A DNA stretch of 46,846 nt from positions 1-46,846 of the forward strand of contig SAAH01000018.1 in assembly GCA_009929525.1 (NCBI GenBank). Reading direction: 5' to 3'. Origin of the DNA: Clostridia bacterium. GTDB lineage: Bacteria; Bacillota; Clostridia; Lachnospirales; Lachnospiraceae. Below, piece after piece: positions 42,942 through 46,846 of the stretch. A model generated the notes under the pieces. It saw nothing but the letters and a program-made list of their open reading frames with translations. It was not told the origin of the DNA and searched no databases. How positions within the stretch are numbered: position 1 is the stretch's first letter; the number at the start of each line of letters is the position of its first letter. The position numbers and the translations under genes are program-made.

Positions 42942-43727
42942 ATGGAGATAAATGTAAGTCATGCTTCGATCATAAACCAAAGAGATGAAAATGAGGACAA
43001 TATATGGGTTGAATATATAAAGGTGATGGACTATCCTACCGTCGCTGTCTATCTGGTAGCGGACGGAATGGGTGGATTTGATATGGGAGCGGAGGCATCA
43101 AGAGCAGTGAATCAGTTCTTCATGACCCATTTGCAAAAGAATATCCACAAATATGTATATGAGAAAACCCTTCCCATTGATCTGAAAGGGGGTATGAAAG
43201 AAATCGTGGAAAAAACCATATATGAGACCAATCAGTCAATGTATGAAATGGTGGATAAGGAACGGAGAGAAAATGGAATCCGTATGGGAACCACGATCAC
43301 TGCAGCAGTCATTGTGGAAGATGTTTTGATCTTTACCAACATCGGAGACAGTCCGATGTACATCTGCCATGAGGGTGATCTTATCTTACTTTCAGATATC
43401 CAGAACAGGGCACATGCAGATTATCTGAAAGGCCGCTACGAGCTTCATTCCCCGGAATACGAGTACAACAGCTGCCTGCTGCTGAATTATGCAGGAAGAT
43501 ATGAAAGTGAAAATATCGAAATTAAAGTATGCCAGGTTCCTGTTGAGCCGGGAAACTGCATCCTGATGGGAAGTGATGGAGCCTTTGGAAGCCTGATGCC
43601 TGAAGAAATCGAAGACATTCTCGCCCATGTATACGGTGGAGAAAAAAGAATTGAGAAAATCATGGAAGAGGCAAGAGAACTGGGTGAGACAGATAATCAG
43701 AGTCTGATTATTTGTGAGACAGTATAG
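42942..43727 (+). CDS. PP2C-family Ser/Thr phosphatase
   Basis: 261 residues from ATG 42942 (AGGAG six bases upstream; the earlier in-frame ATG at 42918 lacks a site). All metal-binding motifs are present: RDENEDN (14-20), DGMGGFDMGAEAS (41-53), GTTITAAV, TNIGDSPMY, GSDGAF with Asp212, and D251-N252. It should remove phosphate from Ser and Thr in a Mn/Mg-dependent way, opposing the kinase encoded next. The order phosphatase, kinase, vWA is the TerY-P triad described by Anantharaman, Iyer and Aravind; it is also comparable to PstP in the actinobacterial pknB locus. It is cytosolic, with no membrane helix. Confidence 0.88.
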   Translation: MEINVSHASIINQRDENEDNIWVEYIKVMDYPTVAVYLVADGMGGFDMGAEASRAVNQFFMTHLQKNIHKYVYEKTLPIDLKGGMKEIVEKTIYETNQSMYEMVDKERRENGIRMGTTITAAVIVEDVLIFTNIGDSPMYICHEGDLILLSDIQNRAHADYLKGRYELHSPEYEYNSCLLLNYAGRYESENIEIKVCQVPVEPGNCILMGSDGAFGSLMPEEIEDILAHVYGGEKRIEKIMEEARELGETDNQSLIICETV

Positions 43728-43759
43728 CTACTTATTTTTTTGCTGAGGGAGAAACAAAT

Positions 43760-45274
43760 ATGCCAGTAAAGAATGATATCATAAGAATAGAGATAGATAA
43801 GAATTCATCAGGAAAAAAAACAGAAGAATGGATCAGATTTATGGAAGAGGGAATGTCTCTTCAAGAAAACAGGGAAAACAAGGAAAAGTCTGTCAGATGG
43901 AAAGCAAAAGTATGCCTTGTCTGTGATGAAGTCAAACAAATTCTGCATAAAAGTCAGCTAGGAACTGATGAATCATCAACGGAAGCAAATGAAAAATGTG
44001 CAAGATGTCAAAAAGTACATGCCCGTTTAAGGAAAAAGCCGCCTTGCGAGATGACGCCATGGTTCTGCAAATATTTTGACCTTCAGTATGAAAGCGAGAA
44101 GAAGATCTTTGACAAGATAGTAAGCGATTATCAGACCTTTCCCATCTGCAGTCCATTTGTAGCTAGAATAATTGCAATATATATTGCAGAAGAGGAACCA
44201 AGGAGGATAGGATATACTTTTCACGAATATATTGACGGACAGGATATGAGTGAATATGTTGAAGATGTCCTGTCAAAGAATAAGGATATTTGGAAAGTAA
44301 ATCTTATCAGACATTACATAGGCCTTAAGTTCCTCTATGGAATCCAGACGTATCTAGATATTCATTCAGAAGAACAGATCGTTCATGATGATCTGAAACC
44401 GGAAAATATTATGATCGGTAACGACGAATTTCCTCAGGTAAAGATTGTGGATCTGGATTCTATGTATATTCCTAAAAAAGAAGGAAATGACAAGAGGTAC
44501 GGAACCCCAGGATATATTCATCCTAAACGGGTGCTGACAATGGGCGAAAGAAAGCCTGAATGGGACATCTACAGCGCAGGTCTTACTTTGTACTATCTGT
44601 GGGAAGGAAGAACACATTTTGTTCAAGAAGATTTGTGTGAGGCAGATGGACTCATTGTATCAGAGGAAATGGCATATACACTGAAAGATACACCAAACAT
44701 AGATATCAATGACCAGTACATCATCGATGGGACAGGTTGTGAAAAGTTCAGAAATATCATAAAAAGAATGATCTCCAATACAGAGACCGATGAGATGGCT
44801 TATAAAGATATTGACCAGGTGATCGCAGATTATCAGAAGCATCTAAAATGCGTATATCTTCAGGCTTATGACAAATATTTCATTTTTCAAGAGTATCTGA
44901 AAGTTTCAGAAAAGAAAAAAGAAACGGGCACGAGAGTGGAATTTCGCATCACTACCGTGGACAGATATCAAAAAAAGAGAAGTGTGATCAAACCTGTGGA
45001 GTGCACCGAAGACAGTATATGGATGATGGTGGAAGTAAAAGGAATGGTCCGTTTGGCAGAACGAAAGCTGCAGGACAACGAAAAATGCTTTCTGGTCTTT
45101 ATGCAAAAAAAAGACAGAGCCGATGCCATCAGTTATGTAAGTATGAATGAAGAAGTATCGGTACATTCGGACATTCCTCATAGAGCGGATGATATAGGAG
45201 AGACTTTGATGGCAGGAGATCATATCAAGTTTGGCAGTATCGAAATAGAAGTCCTGAAGATTATGGAAAGATAA
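43760..45274 (+). CDS. Atypical Ser/Thr protein kinase with zinc ribbon and C-terminal beta domain
   Basis: 504 residues, GAGGGAG upstream. The catalytic loop HDDLKPEN (209-216) keeps the catalytic Asp, Lys and Asn but has Asp in place of Arg, making it a non-RD kinase. DLD (231-233) replaces DFG, and YGTPGYIHP (247-255) is the activation-segment end. No classic glycine-rich loop is visible. In the N-lobe, two CxxC pairs (C52/C55 and C80/C83) suggest an inserted zinc ribbon. A C-terminal domain of about 120 residues (380-504) is beta-rich, ends AGDHIKFGSIEIEVLKI and looks FHA-like. There is no membrane helix, unlike PrkC/PknB. It probably phosphorylates operon partners such as the FHA protein or the synthase tail. 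Confidence 0.78.
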   Translation: MPVKNDIIRIEIDKNSSGKKTEEWIRFMEEGMSLQENRENKEKSVRWKAKVCLVCDEVKQILHKSQLGTDESSTEANEKCARCQKVHARLRKKPPCEMTPWFCKYFDLQYESEKKIFDKIVSDYQTFPICSPFVARIIAIYIAEEEPRRIGYTFHEYIDGQDMSEYVEDVLSKNKDIWKVNLIRHYIGLKFLYGIQTYLDIHSEEQIVHDDLKPENIMIGNDEFPQVKIVDLDSMYIPKKEGNDKRYGTPGYIHPKRVLTMGERKPEWDIYSAGLTLYYLWEGRTHFVQEDLCEADGLIVSEEMAYTLKDTPNIDINDQYIIDGTGCEKFRNIIKRMISNTETDEMAYKDIDQVIADYQKHLKCVYLQAYDKYFIFQEYLKVSEKKKETGTRVEFRITTVDRYQKKRSVIKPVECTEDSIWMMVEVKGMVRLAERKLQDNEKCFLVFMQKKDRADAISYVSMNEEVSVHSDIPHRADDIGETLMAGDHIKFGSIEIEVLKIMER

Positions 45275-45336
45275 CAGTATATGAGAAAATAGAACCACAT
45301 AGAAGAATGGGTAGGATAATAAAGGAGGAGCGGATC

Positions 45337-45957
45337 ATGTTTAATTTGGATTTTGTTGTGGATACTTCACTTACGATGGAAGGGGTTGCACCTTCAGTTT
45401 TGCTTTTCCAGATGAATATGGACAGATATCTGCAGAAAAGAAAAGAGACAGGTGCCGGGGATGTGGTACTCCCTGAGATTGGATATGGACTGACTCTGAT
45501 AACAGATAATGGTGCCGAGGCAGTTCCCTTCAATGGTGGAAATAAGGATTTTACATCAGATAAGAAAGAATTCGAGGAAGAGTTTTTGAAGATCAACCTC
45601 AAGGGAGGCAATCCAAATGGGGCCAGAATCGATGCAGGTATCGAAAAGTCTCTGGAAAAAATGAGTGGAAATGATACAGATACTTACGGTATGCTGGTAT
45701 TTTCCGACACCTGCCCGCTTATGGCAGGCAAGACAAACTTTGAAAATGAGACCAAAGGAAAGAATCTGATCTTTGCAAAACTCTATATGAATATGCAGGA
45801 AGAGGACAGAAACTTCTCCTTCGTAATTCCAATCAAGGATATCCGGGGAAATGAGATCCAGTCTCTTCAGATGATAGATATCGGAGAATGGAACGTGAAA
45901 AAGACAGATGGTGACTTCGAGTATTTCTTCCAGGCGTTGGAAGAGGCTTTGTTGTAG
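45337..45957 (+). CDS. TerY-like von Willebrand A protein
   Basis: 206 residues from ATG 45337 (AGGAGG eight bases upstream; an in-frame ATG at 45307 has none). The N-terminal strand FNLDFVVDTSLTM holds the metal site D9-x-S11-x-T13. Later GMLVFSDTCPL matches the conserved acidic strand, and the sequence ends with an amphipathic helix (FEYFFQALEEALL). The short single-domain form and neighbours match TerY of the TerY-P triad, where the vWA protein is a metal-dependent adaptor that brings kinase and phosphatase to targets. It is cytosolic. The pairing in this order with the two preceding genes makes the assignment fairly firm. Confidence 0.75.
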   Translation: MFNLDFVVDTSLTMEGVAPSVLLFQMNMDRYLQKRKETGAGDVVLPEIGYGLTLITDNGAEAVPFNGGNKDFTSDKKEFEEEFLKINLKGGNPNGARIDAGIEKSLEKMSGNDTDTYGMLVFSDTCPLMAGKTNFENETKGKNLIFAKLYMNMQEEDRNFSFVIPIKDIRGNEIQSLQMIDIGEWNVKKTDGDFEYFFQALEEALL

Positions 45958-45968
45958 GGAGGAGGCAT

Positions 45969-46421
45969 ATGAAGACAGTGTTTTGTAATTGCTTTTGTAT
46001 CATCAAAGGGGAATCAGTGGAACAAAAAGGAGATATCTGGAAAGTAAATAAAGCACTGTATCTGGAACAGGAGGCTTACGAGCAGAAGTACAAACAGGAA
46101 TGGGAACAGGCCTTTGTATTCGGCAGCAGCCGGGTAGAGTGCCGGGATTTTCGCAGATATCCTTTGGGATATCGGGCAGCGGTGGACTATGAGGGCGATG
46201 GATGCTCGGAGATCAGCGCCCTGATGCTGGCCTGTAAGCTGCTGCGTGATCGTGTGAAAGCCGGCGCAGGGGAGAAATACCAGTTGACAGTGATCTCAGA
46301 CAGGAAACTGAAATTAGATGATATGAAGTTTTATTATGAGAATAAGCTGAGGAAATTTTTGCGGGAAAATGATATTGAGGTTAAGTTTGTGGATACGAAT
46401 GAGGATAGTAATATGTTATAA
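45969..46421 (+). CDS. Unrecognised 150-residue cytosolic protein
   Basis: It starts 11 bases after the TerY-like gene with GGGAGGAGG ahead of ATG, so it is a real operon member. No family is recognised. It has a Cys-rich start (CNCFCIIKG), a central alpha/beta-looking part (AAVDYEGDGCSEISALMLAC), then KYQLTVISDRKLKL and a helix leading to IEVKFVDTNEDSN. No signal peptide or membrane helix is seen. The alternation of strands and helices could be a diverged Rossmann-type or vWA-like fragment, but no motif confirms it. Position suggests it supports the TerY-P triad. Confidence 0.7.
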   Translation: MKTVFCNCFCIIKGESVEQKGDIWKVNKALYLEQEAYEQKYKQEWEQAFVFGSSRVECRDFRRYPLGYRAAVDYEGDGCSEISALMLACKLLRDRVKAGAGEKYQLTVISDRKLKLDDMKFYYENKLRKFLRENDIEVKFVDTNEDSNML

Positions 46422-46453
46422 TCATTTTTAAAAACAGCAAGGAGAAAGATGTC

Positions 46454-46783
46454 ATGAGCCAAGAGGAACTTAAGATAGGAGTAAGTAAAAAAAATCCTAT
46501 TGAAACAAAGACATATGTGATGTGTAAGATGATCGGGGGAATCATGCTCATGGGTGCGGAGGCATGGGAATTATTTGTATCCAAACTGGACCTGATCGAG
46601 CCGCAAACAAAGGAAGGCGAGAGAAAACTTCGCAAATATAAAAGATATTTTTGCCAATCAGCCACAGAAATCGATATCAGTGATAATACCATTATCCTCC
46701 CCCGGGTATTTGTGGAAGCTGCTTCTTTGGAAAAGGAAAAGTTAGAGACCCTGTGTGGTAGGATTGTTGTCACAGTAACCTAA
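46454..46783 (+). CDS. MraZ-like AbrB-fold protein
   Basis: 109 residues with AAGGAGAAAG upstream of ATG. The second half, KRYFCQSATEIDISDNTIIL followed by PRVFVEAASLEKE, lines up with the second repeat of MraZ (typically RFFAGATE-x-ELD-x-QGRILIP-x-x-LREYA-x-LEK). The preceding IMLMGAEAWELFVSKL matches the CLxLYPxEEWExLxxKL helix. The first AbrB repeat and its DNA-binding strand are poorly kept. It is shorter than housekeeping MraZ (about 140 residues). MraZ regulates division and cell-wall genes, so a diverged copy beside a SEDS/PBP pair fits a regulator of this operon. The assignment is by eye. Confidence 0.5.
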   Translation: MSQEELKIGVSKKNPIETKTYVMCKMIGGIMLMGAEAWELFVSKLDLIEPQTKEGERKLRKYKRYFCQSATEIDISDNTIILPRVFVEAASLEKEKLETLCGRIVVTVT

Positions 46784-46790
46784 ATAATAT

Positions 46791-46810
46791 ATGATAGGTT
46801 TAACTATCAT
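46791..46810 (+). promoter_or_regulatory. Perfect inverted repeat between the MraZ-like gene and the next gene
   Basis: ATGATAG (46791-46797) and CTATCAT (46804-46810) form a perfect seven-base stem around GTTTAA. No T-run follows, so it is not a terminator. It lies just ahead of the next ribosome binding site and could be an operator or an mRNA stem affecting translation. Confidence 0.35.
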
Positions 46811-46827
46811 CGGAAAGGTGGATTACT

Positions 46828-46846
46828 ATGGCAAGTTATAGTCAAG
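46828..46846 (+). CDS. Start of next operon gene, 3' partial
   Basis: ATG 46828 is preceded by GGAAAGGTGG (46812-46821) at suitable spacing and continues MASYSQ to the window edge. The operon evidently continues to the right. Nothing can be said about function. Confidence 0.5.

Noticed and set aside
43728-43759. T-run TTATTTTTTT between phosphatase and kinase as a terminator
   Set aside because: No stem precedes it, and the kinase gene begins 15-20 bases later with its own ribosome site, consistent with one operon.

Overview
The window reads as a low-to-mid GC Gram-positive anaerobe of the class Clostridia, most likely a gut Lachnospiraceae relative. The reasons are strong AGGAGG-type ribosome binding sites, Lachnospiraceae-like codon use, a monoderm-style proline-rich wall-spanning tail on the giant surface protein, and every recognisable gene lying on the + strand. 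The taxon is inferred from style, not from a marker gene. No rRNA, tRNA, CRISPR array or transposase was seen.

Region 1 (1-23684) is one uninterrupted reading frame already open at the left edge. It encodes the C-terminal 7.9 thousand residues of a giant secreted filamentous adhesin resembling the leukotoxin LktA family. In order it has a low-complexity linker, glycine-rich beta-helix repeats (about thirty cores), two InlB-type B-repeats, a second alanine/tyrosine-rich repeat series, a long non-repetitive part, two coiled-coil stalks, a PDPDK wall-spanning tract, and a terminal hydrophobic anchor without a canonical LPXTG. Region 2 (23685-24931) is a structured leader with a possible pseudoknot, followed by a membrane-anchored TPR protein. 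A rho-independent terminator ends this unit at about 24990.

Region 3 (25000-25264) is a 5' leader. It has a near-consensus sigma-A promoter (TTGACT-17-TATATT), a tiny ORF with a good Shine-Dalgarno, a strong hairpin with a short T-run, and a palindrome. Attenuation of the downstream operon is a reasonable hypothesis.

Region 4 (25265 to the right edge) is a tightly packed operon of at least 15 genes. In order: ZorA-like MotA/TolQ-type motor subunit; ZorB-like MotB/OmpA-type stator; SEDS (FtsW/RodA) glycosyltransferase; DUF4011-type SF1 helicase with an apparently dead nuclease domain; secreted vWA-like transmembrane protein; zinc-ribbon GTPase; GAP1-like membrane protein; FHA-like membrane protein; class B penicillin-binding protein; PP2C phosphatase; Ser/Thr kinase; TerY-like vWA protein; an unrecognised 150-residue protein; a MraZ-like protein; and the first codons of another gene.

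The operon combines three modules known from different settings: a Zorya-like ion-driven motor with a helicase; a GTPase/GAP1 plus TerY-P (vWA, phosphatase, kinase) NTP-dependent conflict module of the kind catalogued by the Aravind group; and a peptidoglycan synthase pair with FHA, kinase and phosphatase that recalls the actinobacterial rodA-pbpA-pstP-pknAB-fha locus. My working inference is an envelope-sensing defence or stress system. In it, a cell-wall-anchored motor and a dedicated SEDS/PBP synthase would be controlled by phospho- and GTP-dependent switches and would act through a cytosolic helicase. I know of no description of this exact combination, but I could not search for one.
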